From the NCBI GenBank assembly GCA_007693875.1, contig RECT01000123.1, positions 1 through 8,948 on the forward strand: DNA of 8,948 bases. Direction: 5' to 3'. This DNA comes from Spirulina sp. DLM2.Bin59. GTDB taxonomy: Bacteria > Cyanobacteriota > Cyanobacteriia > Cyanobacteriales > Spirulinaceae. Positions 1 through 6,504 of this stretch are shown here, piece after piece (the stretch's first letter is position 1; each line of letters starts with the position of its first letter). The position numbers and the translations under genes are program-made. Under the pieces are notes generated by a model. It worked only from the letters and a program-made list of their open reading frames with translations, searched no databases and was not told where the DNA came from.

Positions 1-1
1 G

Positions 2-1945
2 TTTAAGAAACCAGTGGATGTATATAGGCTTCTCTCTCGTATCAAATCTGATGATAAGTTTAACGAAAGTGCAGTGACCGAGGTGCTTCTAAGAGCTTCA
101 CAACATGATGCTGCTGACTGTATTTGTGAAGCATGGCTTGCTCAAATTCTTTTAAACTCACTTTCTTCATCCCGCTCAAGATTTGCTCAATATCACTACT
201 GTAACCTTACTGGTTCCCTGCTGCTCGTACCCGATATTGGCCCAAAGGACTATCTTGACATAGCAAAAATCGTGATCAGTTCTGATTGTTTGCTTAATGT
301 CAATACTGTTCGCCATCGCAAAAAAGTTGCTGTTCGTTCTGAGCTAAAAAAGACAACTGACAAAAAACGAAAAAAATCTCTACAAAATTCCCTTAATGGA
401 CCAAACTATATTTTTCAGGAATCTACTGGCAGTCTCCGAAGACATTTGTCTCGTGATGGTGATATTGATAAAAAATTAGTCTATGTTCGATCAGGGTTGC
501 AAAACAAAAGAGCATCAATCCCATTCCTTGATTTTGGTAGCGTTGATACTTTCCAAAAAAGTCGTGCTGGCATATTACATTTTGTTCTCAAAAATATCGA
601 GAATCGCTTATCAAAGTATATGAAAGTTGAGTTGTTGTCACGAGATCCTGAAGATACAATTGAACTCAAAAGTTCTCTGCTCAAGAAGCCAAATCAATTA
701 TCTGCACAACTTGATGGCCAACCAATCCACATAGTTGACAGAGTTGATAGTGAAGAATCAGTAAGACTCATCAGTTCATTCAAAGAATTACTCGCTCAAT
801 ACACGACAGACGACAAATGTATTACCATCGGAAAACGTGATAAACCAGGATCCTTTAATATCCGAATTATTCATAATGCTCTGTATTATCAAAAAATGGG
901 GTTCAAAGATGAATATCGTTCATCAACCGACAAGAGGCAATACCAAAACATTACTATTGAGTCAATAACAATGGCAACCGATGCCGTAGCCAAAACTATT
1001 GTTAAAGAATTACTGATCAAACGTGATATCAGTTTTAAAAAACTAAGCTTGTTTGATTGGAGTAAGCTAAAGTCTCTTAAGACTTGGACTTTTGCAACAT
1101 GTCATGAGGAGGAAAACAAGTTTATTTTTATGGGGATTATGCCCGATGGCCAGTTTGAATTCCGAGAATTGGATGGAACATCACTTTTTGGGCATCAGGA
1201 ATATCAACAGTATATAGACTTAATCTCTGATGCCAAAAACAGTACGCAGAAATCTGGTTTGCATTTTGAAGGACTTATCGCTTCAGAAGAAAATGATGTT
1301 AACCTTATTTTTCGTACTGATGAAATCAGTCTTCCTAATCTCCACGAAATTGAATCCATTCTTCAAGAAATTGAAACCGATCTTCCTGAAAATATACAGT
1401 CTGGAGAAGTTTTGGCCAAGGTAGTAGAAGAATTTTCTCAAGAACACCCCAAACTTAATGTTGACAAGCTAAAGGCTTTTTCAGCACAACTCTGCAAGAT
1501 CGGTAAGCAAACCCTTTTAAAGAGTGAGTTGAAGTCATTGATTGCTCAAAATCTAGGAACAAAGAGGCAAGATAAATATGTCAACATCACAATAGAGGCC
1601 AGGTCTTTTATTGACTTTCTTTTGACTAAATATCATGTTCGATTGAAGTTCCCACAGGATAATCAGAGCAAAGATGAGTTGTTCGATGCATCGCTGAACA
1701 TTCAATATTTTGGTGAGACAGAGACAGAAGCATATTATTTTGTTGGAGATAAGCGTGAAAACGTAAAATTCTCTTTCAAAGATGCCTGTCATATTCGTAA
1801 AATTGTTGCAGTGAATGGCTCAAAGTTGGTATTTAAGCAAATTCTGCCAACAATGGATGTCGATTTTGTCCGTACAGGGCAAAGTACGGTGATTCCTTTT
1901 CCGTTTAAGTACATCAGGGAGTACAAAAGTCTTGATAACGATTGA
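2..1945 (+). CDS. Large hypothetical protein, 5'-truncated by window edge; unrecognised family, probably laterally acquired
   Basis: I do not recognise this protein. The first canonical start is GTG at 14 (643 residues), but the frame is open to base 2 (codons F-K-K-P before the GTG) and no Shine-Dalgarno sequence is visible, so the gene probably begins outside the window. Numbering from the GTG, residues 1-80 look helical then strand-forming (around LTGSLLLVPD, 65-74); residues 100-121 form a dense Lys/Arg patch (HRKKV...KKRKK) that could bind nucleic acid; a predicted alpha/beta region follows (about 185-440, with HIVDRVD at 239-245 and NIRIIHNALYY at 282-292); then a charged helical stretch (441-515) and a strand-rich C-terminus ending FPFKYIREY. 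There is no signal peptide, membrane segment, P-loop or obvious nuclease motif. Base composition is about 39% GC over 1-420 and no HIP1 site occurs, unlike the rest of the window. A mobile-element cargo or defence gene is possible but not shown. The reading frame is certain; function is unknown. Confidence 0.85.
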   Translation, partial: FKKPVDVYRLLSRIKSDDKFNESAVTEVLLRASQHDAADCICEAWLAQILLNSLSSSRSRFAQYHYCNLTGSLLLVPDIGPKDYLDIAKIVISSDCLLNVNTVRHRKKVAVRSELKKTTDKKRKKSLQNSLNGPNYIFQESTGSLRRHLSRDGDIDKKLVYVRSGLQNKRASIPFLDFGSVDTFQKSRAGILHFVLKNIENRLSKYMKVELLSRDPEDTIELKSSLLKKPNQLSAQLDGQPIHIVDRVDSEESVRLISSFKELLAQYTTDDKCITIGKRDKPGSFNIRIIHNALYYQKMGFKDEYRSSTDKRQYQNITIESITMATDAVAKTIVKELLIKRDISFKKLSLFDWSKLKSLKTWTFATCHEEENKFIFMGIMPDGQFEFRELDGTSLFGHQEYQQYIDLISDAKNSTQKSGLHFEGLIASEENDVNLIFRTDEISLPNLHEIESILQEIETDLPENIQSGEVLAKVVEEFSQEHPKLNVDKLKAFSAQLCKIGKQTLLKSELKSLIAQNLGTKRQDKYVNITIEARSFIDFLLTKYHVRLKFPQDNQSKDELFDASLNIQYFGETETEAYYFVGDKRENVKFSFKDACHIRKIVAVNGSKLVFKQILPTMDVDFVRTGQSTVIPFPFKYIREYKSLDND

Positions 1946-2009
1946 GTGATCATGGGAACACACAAGTATTAGTCAATTACCTTCTTATGCTTGCTCTACA
2001 CAAACAAGG

Positions 2010-2048
2010 CTGTCACACTCCCAATTGTTTCTGTCATTATTTCGTGAC
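2010..2048. repeat. Cluster of TGTCA/TGAC words, possible transposon-end remnant
   Basis: The tract contains CTGTCAC (2010-2016), CTGTCATT (2031-2038) and CGTGAC (2043-2048). GTCA at 2033-2036 and TGAC at 2045-2048 form a small inverted pair. Repeated TGTCA/GTGAC words are characteristic of the TnsB-binding repeats at the ends of cyanobacterial Tn7-like elements, and the tract lies just beyond a gene that looks foreign. No complete terminal repeat, target-site duplication or transposase is visible, so this is only suggestive. Confidence 0.25.
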
Positions 2049-2134
2049 GTGGCAGAACCAAGTGCTGAACTGCTGGAGGGCTACCACCTTCATGCACCCG
2101 TAGAACTGCATTATCCCTAGGGGCTGAGTTTGGT

Positions 2135-2162
2135 GTAGGGGCGAAAAATTTTTCGCCCCTAC
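2135..2162. repeat. Perfect 28-bp palindrome (dispersed cyanobacterial-type repeat)
   Basis: The left arm GTAGGGGCGAAAAA is followed immediately by its exact reverse complement, giving a 14+14 bp perfect inverted repeat. As RNA or single strand it would fold into a GC-based stem capped by an A/T tract. GC-rich GTAGGGGCG/CGCCCCTAC palindromes are common as dispersed small repeats in cyanobacterial genomes. A decayed copy lies at 4155-4180. It is not a standard intrinsic terminator, because the T run is inside the stem and no T tract follows it. Confidence 0.8.
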
Positions 2163-2282
2163 GGAGGAAGGGTTTGCACAATTGGCGATTCTATTTGGAT
2201 GCACTGCTTTTTCGCCTCCACATCGGGGAGGGTCGCAATTATGAACAGCTACCCCCAGGGGGGATATACGGTAAAAGCTGAT

Positions 2283-2309
2283 GGGGTAAGGCGTAAAAAC
2301 CATTGCCCC
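2283..2309. repeat. Weak inverted repeat GGGGTAA...TTGCCCC
   Basis: GGGGTAA (2283-2289) can pair with TTGCCCC (2303-2309), six Watson-Crick pairs plus one G-T wobble, around a 13-base loop. It may be an outlying part of the same repeat debris as the 28-bp palindrome. No T run follows, so a terminator role is unlikely. Function unknown. Confidence 0.25.
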
Positions 2310-2310
2310 T

Positions 2311-2340
2311 TTGAATATGTCGAATAAAAACATGTTATCT
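2311..2340 (+). promoter_or_regulatory. Weak sigma-70-like promoter candidate upstream of the DUF3120 gene
   Basis: TTGAAT (2311-2316) and TTATCT (2335-2340) are separated by 18 bases in a locally AT-rich patch, 38 bases before the chosen TTG start. Both hexamers are poor matches to consensus. The call rests on position and AT-richness only. Confidence 0.25.
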
Positions 2341-2378
2341 TAATTAAGGTAAAGATTTGCAACAAACCGGCCACACCC

Positions 2379-3074
2379 TTGTTTGAACTGACTTGGTTTT
2401 TCTTAGGCGTTGAGCTTGAATCTCCCGCTCCTGCCCGCCGCAGCCCTTGGCCCGCCTTTGGTTGGGCCTGCTTCCTCGTATCCGTCCCCGTATTTCTCCA
2501 AGCCCCCTTGGTGCGGAGCTTTCCCCTGATCAGCTTGGCCTGTACCCTTTTCCTCTGGTTGGGGGGGGCATGGCTCAGTTATCGCTATCCCCAACGATGG
2601 TGGGGGGATTTATTACAGGGGTTTAGCTGGAGTTGGTTGGCGGGTTCGCTCTATTGGGGCTGGTGGCGCAGTGAGCCGTTGTTGCATTTACCCATCGAGG
2701 CGATCGCCCTCCCCTTGGCAATTTGGGGTCTTTATACCGGGGTGGGCAAAGTGGGCCATAGCTTCTACCTCGGTTCCCTGGTGGGAACGGCAATCACCGA
2801 TGGCTATTTTTACCTCACAGATCTGATCCCCTACTGGCGACAGGCGATCAACGCTCCACCGGAAAATATTTCCATCCTGCTGCGGGAAGCGGTGGCAAAA
2901 ATGGAAACCCCTTGGGGCCTGGGCTGTGCCGCCACCCTCGTCACCCTGTTACTTTTGATCGGCTGTCTCCCCCTCAGAACCAATAGCCCCGTGACCTGGG
3001 TGTTCAGTGGCGCAGTTTTAAGTACATTGGTGGTAGATGGTATTTTTTGGGCTTCAGTGTACTTTGTACTGTGA
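2379..3074 (+). CDS. DUF3120 family integral membrane protein
   Basis: This 231-residue polytopic membrane protein matches my memory of the cyanobacterial DUF3120 family, whose function is unknown. Recognisable conserved stretches include SVPVFLQAPLVRSFP (about 35-49), the Trp-rich GDLLQGFSWSWLAGSLYWGW (76-95), LPIEAIALPLAIWGLY (104-119) and FYLGSLVGTAITDGYFYL (129-146). Hydrophobic segments lie at roughly 26-42, 48-67, 79-96, 106-121, 125-147, 181-197 and 205-229, so six or seven membrane spans are likely. The start is TTG, chosen because no ATG or GTG lies in frame near it; an AAGG at 2346-2349 is too far away to serve it, and would instead suit a rare ATT at 2355. The next gene is on the same strand after an 81-bp gap, so co-transcription is possible. 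The length is about that expected for the family. The family call is from memory, not a search. Confidence 0.85.
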   Translation: MFELTWFFLGVELESPAPARRSPWPAFGWACFLVSVPVFLQAPLVRSFPLISLACTLFLWLGGAWLSYRYPQRWWGDLLQGFSWSWLAGSLYWGWWRSEPLLHLPIEAIALPLAIWGLYTGVGKVGHSFYLGSLVGTAITDGYFYLTDLIPYWRQAINAPPENISILLREAVAKMETPWGLGCAATLVTLLLLIGCLPLRTNSPVTWVFSGAVLSTLVVDGIFWASVYFVL

Positions 3075-3155
3075 ATCAATCAGGCCGTGGCATTTTGCGG
3101 ATCGCCCCCTAAAATACAGTTAAATCCCCCAACCTTGCCTAGCGAGATTTTCTGT

Positions 3156-4145
3156 ATGTCCTCGGGAGTGATTCCCTTTCTACTGTTGCGTACCGCCAAT
3201 GGCAAACGTTATTTGCCATTGGTGGGGCGCAACCATTGGACGGTGGGCCGTGGGGCAGAAAATCATTTTGTGATTCCCGATCGCTGGATCTCCCGCAACC
3301 ATGCGATGTTGCAATATACCGAAACGGGGATCTTTTATCTGATTGATCTGGGCAGTCGTAACGGCACGTTTATCAATGGGCGACGGGTGAATGTGCCGAT
3401 GGTGCTCACCCATGGCGATCGCGTCACCTTTGGCCAAAGCGAACTCCACTTTTTCAACCCTGGAGAAGAGAGTCAGCCGGTACTGGGGGAGAAAGATACC
3501 CAAACCTCTGTCCTCCATGTGCGCCGCCTCATGTCGGTGTTGGTGGTGGATATTCGCAACTTCACGGTGTTAACGCGCAAAATTGATGAAAAAATTCTTT
3601 CCCAGTTGATTGGCGATTGGTTTCGCCAGGCGGGGAAAATTATTCGCGATTCCGGCAGTTGGGTGGATAAATATATTGGCGATGCGGTGATGTCGATTTG
3701 GTTCCATGGGGAGCAGGCGATCGCCAAGGATGAGGTGATCCAAATTTTCCAAGCGGTGAGTGACCTCAACAAAATGACCGCTGATTTGGGCAATCACTAC
3801 ATATTGCCCTTTCCCCTGCGCATTGGCGTGGGAATTAACACCGGCTATGCGATGGTGGGGAATACGGGGACGGGCGATCGCCCCGACTACACCGCCATTG
3901 GTGATACGGTTAACGCCGCTTTCCGTTTGGAATCCTGCACAAAACAGATTAAGCACGACATCGCCCTCGGGCAAACCACCTATAACTATCTGGCGGATTT
4001 AGGCCGGGCCCAGCAGCGATTTACCCAATACACCGTTTCCCTAAAAGGCTACGAAACCCCCACGATTACCTATGCCTCCAGTTTTGAAAACCTCGATAAT
4101 TTCCTCTTGGATAAGTTTTTGTGGGACAACAAGGTGATTGATTAA
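3156..4145 (+). CDS. FHA domain-containing class III adenylyl cyclase
   Basis: Predicted soluble cyclase making cAMP from ATP, 329 residues. I chose ATG 3156 because the protein then begins shortly before the FHA domain; the frame extends to GTG 3087, but the extra 23 residues look non-conserved. Residues about 18-102 form an FHA domain, a phosphothreonine-binding fold, with GRG (31-33), SRNH (46-49) and GSRNGTFING (66-75). Residues about 125-309 form the catalytic domain. Expected active-site residues are present: metal-binding D132 (VVDIRNFT) and D176 (KYIGDA), adenine-selecting K172 and T246 (DYTAIGD), and transition-state N253 and R257 (VNAAFRLE). The Lys/Thr pair is that of CyaB1-type adenylyl cyclases, so ATP rather than GTP is predicted. 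One catalytic domain implies homodimerisation. There is no GAF, PAS or membrane segment, so the FHA domain is the only visible input, probably for a Ser/Thr kinase signal. Convergent with an FHA-bearing PBP gene. Confidence 0.92.
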   Translation: MSSGVIPFLLLRTANGKRYLPLVGRNHWTVGRGAENHFVIPDRWISRNHAMLQYTETGIFYLIDLGSRNGTFINGRRVNVPMVLTHGDRVTFGQSELHFFNPGEESQPVLGEKDTQTSVLHVRRLMSVLVVDIRNFTVLTRKIDEKILSQLIGDWFRQAGKIIRDSGSWVDKYIGDAVMSIWFHGEQAIAKDEVIQIFQAVSDLNKMTADLGNHYILPFPLRIGVGINTGYAMVGNTGTGDRPDYTAIGDTVNAAFRLESCTKQIKHDIALGQTTYNYLADLGRAQQRFTQYTVSLKGYETPTITYASSFENLDNFLLDKFLWDNKVID

Positions 4146-4148
4146 GGG

Positions 4149-4174
4149 GGGGCAGGCGAAAGATTTTTTGCCCC
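4149..4174. terminator. Hairpin in the convergent junction, candidate bidirectional terminator
   Basis: Two alternative hairpins fit the 28-bp gap between the cyclase stop and the PBP stop: GGGGCA (4149-4154) with TGCCCC (4169-4174), or GGCGAAA (4155-4161) with TTTTGCC-type sequence (4166-4172, one G-T wobble) around a four-base loop. Its position between converging genes fits transcription termination in both directions. The T run lies inside the structure rather than after it, so it is not a textbook intrinsic terminator. Confidence 0.4.
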
Positions 4175-4180
4175 TAACGG
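4155..4180. repeat. Decayed copy of the 28-bp palindromic repeat
   Basis: Aligned with 2140-2164, this stretch matches except for two substitutions (A to G in the A run, C to T after the T run) and one inserted A before CGG. The shared flank CGG beyond the palindrome supports common origin rather than chance. It spans the PBP stop codon (CTA on the + strand at 4174-4176) and its last sense codons. Confidence 0.6.
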
Positions 4181-6393
4181 GTGATCTGGCGCATATAGTC
4201 CCGCCACAGTTGGGCCGCATCGCCACTACTGCCCCGCGTGGGGCTGTTATTATCATTGCCCAGCCAGATACCGGTGGTGAGGTTCACCCCCGGTACGGAG
4301 CCGATAAACCAGAGATCCACAAGGCGATCGGTTGTGCCGGTTTTGCCCCCTTCCCCTAAACCCAGGGCCGCCCGGCTGCCGGTTCCGCCCTGGATCACGG
4401 CCCGTAACATCCGCTGTAAGGCTTGGGCGACGGCGGGGCTGACGGCTTCGTGTTGGCCGCTGCGGTCTTGGCTGGCATCGTAGATCACCCGACAGGTTTC
4501 TAAATCCTGCGGATCCAGACAGTCGCCACTGTCCAGCACCCGCTTGATCGTGTGGGGGCGATGCCATTGGCCATTGTTGGCGATCGCCCCATAGGCCCCC
4601 GTCATTTCCAATACATTGGTTTCACTCTCCCCCAAGACTAACCCCGGGGAAGCCCGCAACTCCGACCGTACCCCCAAATCCCGGGCCATGGCGATCATGT
4701 TCTCCATGCCCGCATCTTGGGCCACCCGGATCGCCACGGCATTCTCCGATTGCGCCATGCCCCGGTACATATCAATGGCCCCGCTGCTACGCTCACAGCC
4801 TCGATACCGTTGCCCCTGCCAGGTGACAGGGCCACAATCATAGGTTTTGCCGGCGGGGATGCCTTGGGCGAGGGCGGCGGCATAGGCGAAGAGCTTAAAC
4901 GTGGAACCCGGTTGCCGTTGGGCAGAGGTGGCGCGGTTGAACTGACTGCGGTTATAGTCCACGCCCCCCACGAGGGCCACCACTTCCCCAGTCCGGTGAT
5001 CCAGGGTGACGATCGCCCCCTGTTCAAACCCCAAACGGCCGCCCCGACTCTCCACCGCTGCCGTTAAAGCCTGCTCTGCCGCTGCCTGCTTTTCCAAATC
5101 GAGGCCCGTTTCAACGATAAAATTGCCCTCCCGGGCTAGGCTCTCCCCCAGGCGTTGGCGCAGTTCGCGGAAAATGTGGCTGTAGAAATAGGGGGCGATG
5201 GTGCTGCTGAGGACTTCCTGGGCGGTGGGGCTGATTTCAATGCGCGATCGCCGCGCTGTATTGGCCTCTTCTTGGGAAATCATCCCCAATTGAGCCATCC
5301 GCTCAATGACGCGATCGCGCAACTGCACCGCTGTGTTGTAGCTTTGGACAGGGTTGTAGCTATTGGGGGCGGGGAGGATCGCCACCAATGTGGCCGCCTC
5401 CACGAGGCTGACATCGGCGGCGGATTTATCGAAATAAAACTGGGCCGCATCCTCGAAGCCATAGCTTCCCACCCCTAAATAGACGCGGTTGAGATAGGTA
5501 CGGAGGAGTTCATCTTTGCTGTAGAACGTTTCCAGTTTTAAGGCAACGATCGCCTCCCGAATTTTCCGCCCCGCCGTATTGGAGCGGCCCACATAATCGG
5601 GGTAAAGGCTGCGGGCTAACTGTTGGGTGACGGTACTGGCTCCTTGGGCAATGCCCCGCCGTTGGAAGTTCACCACCACCGCCCGCAAAATTCCCAGGGG
5701 ATCCACGCCCAAATGCCAGTAAAAGCGGCTATCTTCAGAGGCGATCACCGCTTGGGGCAGGTAGGGGGAGAAATCCCGGAGGCGTTGCAATTCTTGGTGC
5801 GATCGCGTCGGCAGTTGGCGCAGGGGGGTTTCCCCATCGCGGGCATAGACCATCACGGGCCCCTCTACCCCAGAGGGGAGGGGATAAATGGGGATTTTCG
5901 TCCATTCAATGCCAATGGCCACCACTACTAAACCGACAATTCCCCCCACCCCATAGAGGCCATATTGCAGCCCCCGCACCCATTTTGGCGGCGGGTTATG
6001 GTAGCGCAACCGCACCCCATCGGCCAGTTCCGGCGGCCCCAAGGTGAGCACATCCCCATGGCGGAGCATCAGGGTTTTGAGGCGGCGGCGACCCATGTAA
6101 AGGCCATTGGTGGATTTTTCATCTTTGATGATGAATTGGCGCGGGTGGTCGGGGTCGCGGCTCAGGGAGAGGTGGACTTGGCTCACCACCGGGTTACGGA
6201 CGACGATATCGGTTTGGCTGGAACTGCGCCCCAGGAGATAGCAATCCCCCACCAGGGAATGGGTTTGGGCCGTTTCAGCATCGGCGGTTTGCACCCAAAG
6301 TTCAGGGACGCGGGCCCCGGGCTTCAGGGCGGGGGGGGCATTGAACCGCTGAACAAACTGGGTAACGAATTGGGTGATCGGGTTGGCACGCAT
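4174..6393 (-). CDS. Class A penicillin-binding protein (transglycosylase/transpeptidase) with N-terminal FHA domain
   Basis: Bifunctional peptidoglycan synthase, 739 residues. Order: FHA domain (about 45-131; GR 55-56, S71/H74, STNG 94-97); one membrane anchor (about 143-162); GT51 glycan polymerase (about 185-375); penicillin-binding transpeptidase (about 455-735). GT51 motifs: E220, F224, H227, G229 and D231 of the catalytic ExxxFxxHxGxD motif; GASTVTQQLAR (251-261); RKIRE with second catalytic Glu E280 (276-280). The motif-4 Glu normally seen in ILExYLN is Arg298. Transpeptidase motifs are intact: S497-T-F-K500 (acyl-enzyme Ser), S549-E-N551 and K684-T-G-T687. Topology: FHA inside, catalysis in the periplasm. 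The FHA domain suggests control by phosphothreonine on itself or a partner (inference); Arg56, Ser71 and Asn96, the usual phosphate-contact positions, are present, while the Arg commonly after that Ser is Gln72. No Shine-Dalgarno precedes the ATG. The gene converges with the FHA-cyclase and follows the CHAT operon by 111 bp. Confidence 0.95.
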   Translation of the reverse strand: MRANPITQFVTQFVQRFNAPPALKPGARVPELWVQTADAETAQTHSLVGDCYLLGRSSSQTDIVVRNPVVSQVHLSLSRDPDHPRQFIIKDEKSTNGLYMGRRRLKTLMLRHGDVLTLGPPELADGVRLRYHNPPPKWVRGLQYGLYGVGGIVGLVVVAIGIEWTKIPIYPLPSGVEGPVMVYARDGETPLRQLPTRSHQELQRLRDFSPYLPQAVIASEDSRFYWHLGVDPLGILRAVVVNFQRRGIAQGASTVTQQLARSLYPDYVGRSNTAGRKIREAIVALKLETFYSKDELLRTYLNRVYLGVGSYGFEDAAQFYFDKSAADVSLVEAATLVAILPAPNSYNPVQSYNTAVQLRDRVIERMAQLGMISQEEANTARRSRIEISPTAQEVLSSTIAPYFYSHIFRELRQRLGESLAREGNFIVETGLDLEKQAAAEQALTAAVESRGGRLGFEQGAIVTLDHRTGEVVALVGGVDYNRSQFNRATSAQRQPGSTFKLFAYAAALAQGIPAGKTYDCGPVTWQGQRYRGCERSSGAIDMYRGMAQSENAVAIRVAQDAGMENMIAMARDLGVRSELRASPGLVLGESETNVLEMTGAYGAIANNGQWHRPHTIKRVLDSGDCLDPQDLETCRVIYDASQDRSGQHEAVSPAVAQALQRMLRAVIQGGTGSRAALGLGEGGKTGTTDRLVDLWFIGSVPGVNLTTGIWLGNDNNSPTRGSSGDAAQLWRDYMRQITR

Positions 6394-6434
6394 GGAGGGT
6401 TAAATTCCCCAAGGATCAGGGTTTTTCTGCTCCC

Positions 6435-6440
6435 ATTATG
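6435..6440 (-). promoter_or_regulatory. Candidate -10 element for the PBP gene
   Basis: On the minus strand this reads CATAAT preceded by TGG, 41 bases before the PBP ATG, in the 111-bp gap after the exported-protein gene. It matches five of six bases of TATAAT. No convincing -35 hexamer lies 16-18 bases upstream. If real, the PBP gene can be transcribed separately from the CHAT operon; otherwise read-through is possible. Confidence 0.3.
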
Positions 6441-6504
6441 CCAGTCTCGTCTATGGTTGCGCCGCTATCTAGGCCTGTGGGGTTATGGGGGTGGCGGTTT
6501 GGGG

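Larger units (their letters stand above)
1946..2378. other. 433-bp intergenic region without a convincing gene
   Basis: This stretch separates the AT-rich orphan gene from the GC-rich host-like genes. It holds a cluster of TGTCA/TGAC words near 2010-2048, a CCCTAGGG palindrome near 2114-2121, a perfect 28-bp palindrome at 2135-2162, a weak inverted pair at 2283-2289/2303-2309, and a weak promoter-like pair at 2311-2340. A minus-strand frame of 98 codons crosses the perfect palindrome, but it looks like translated repeat rather than protein. No tRNA or other structured RNA was recognised. The region reads like a boundary between acquired and resident DNA with accumulated repeat debris. Confidence 0.6.

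Noticed and set aside
2037..2333. 98-codon minus-strand frame in the intergenic region
   Set aside because: It runs through the 28-bp palindrome, has no ribosome site or recognisable domain, and reads like translated repeat sequence.
2355..2357. ATT start for the DUF3120 gene
   Set aside because: It has an AAGG five bases upstream, but ATT initiation is very rare; TTG 2379 is the first conventional start in frame.
3095..3120. Promoter-like TTGCGG and TAAAAT or TACAGT before the FHA-cyclase
   Set aside because: The spacers would be only 9 or 14 bases, too short for a sigma-70 promoter.
3087..3155. Extra 23 residues upstream of the FHA-cyclase from GTG 3087
   Set aside because: No ribosome site precedes the GTG and the added residues (Pro-rich, no fold) do not look like part of the family; ATG 3156 places the start just before the FHA domain.
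4138..4359. Small + strand frame across the convergent junction
   Set aside because: It overlaps the PBP 3' end antisense and has no domain; it arises from GC-rich codon structure on the other strand.
5494..5502. Loss of a catalytic glutamate in the GT51 domain
   Set aside because: The second catalytic Glu of GT51 belongs to the RKxxE motif, which is intact here (E280). Only the conserved motif-4 Glu is replaced, so I kept it as a minor oddity rather than an inactivation.
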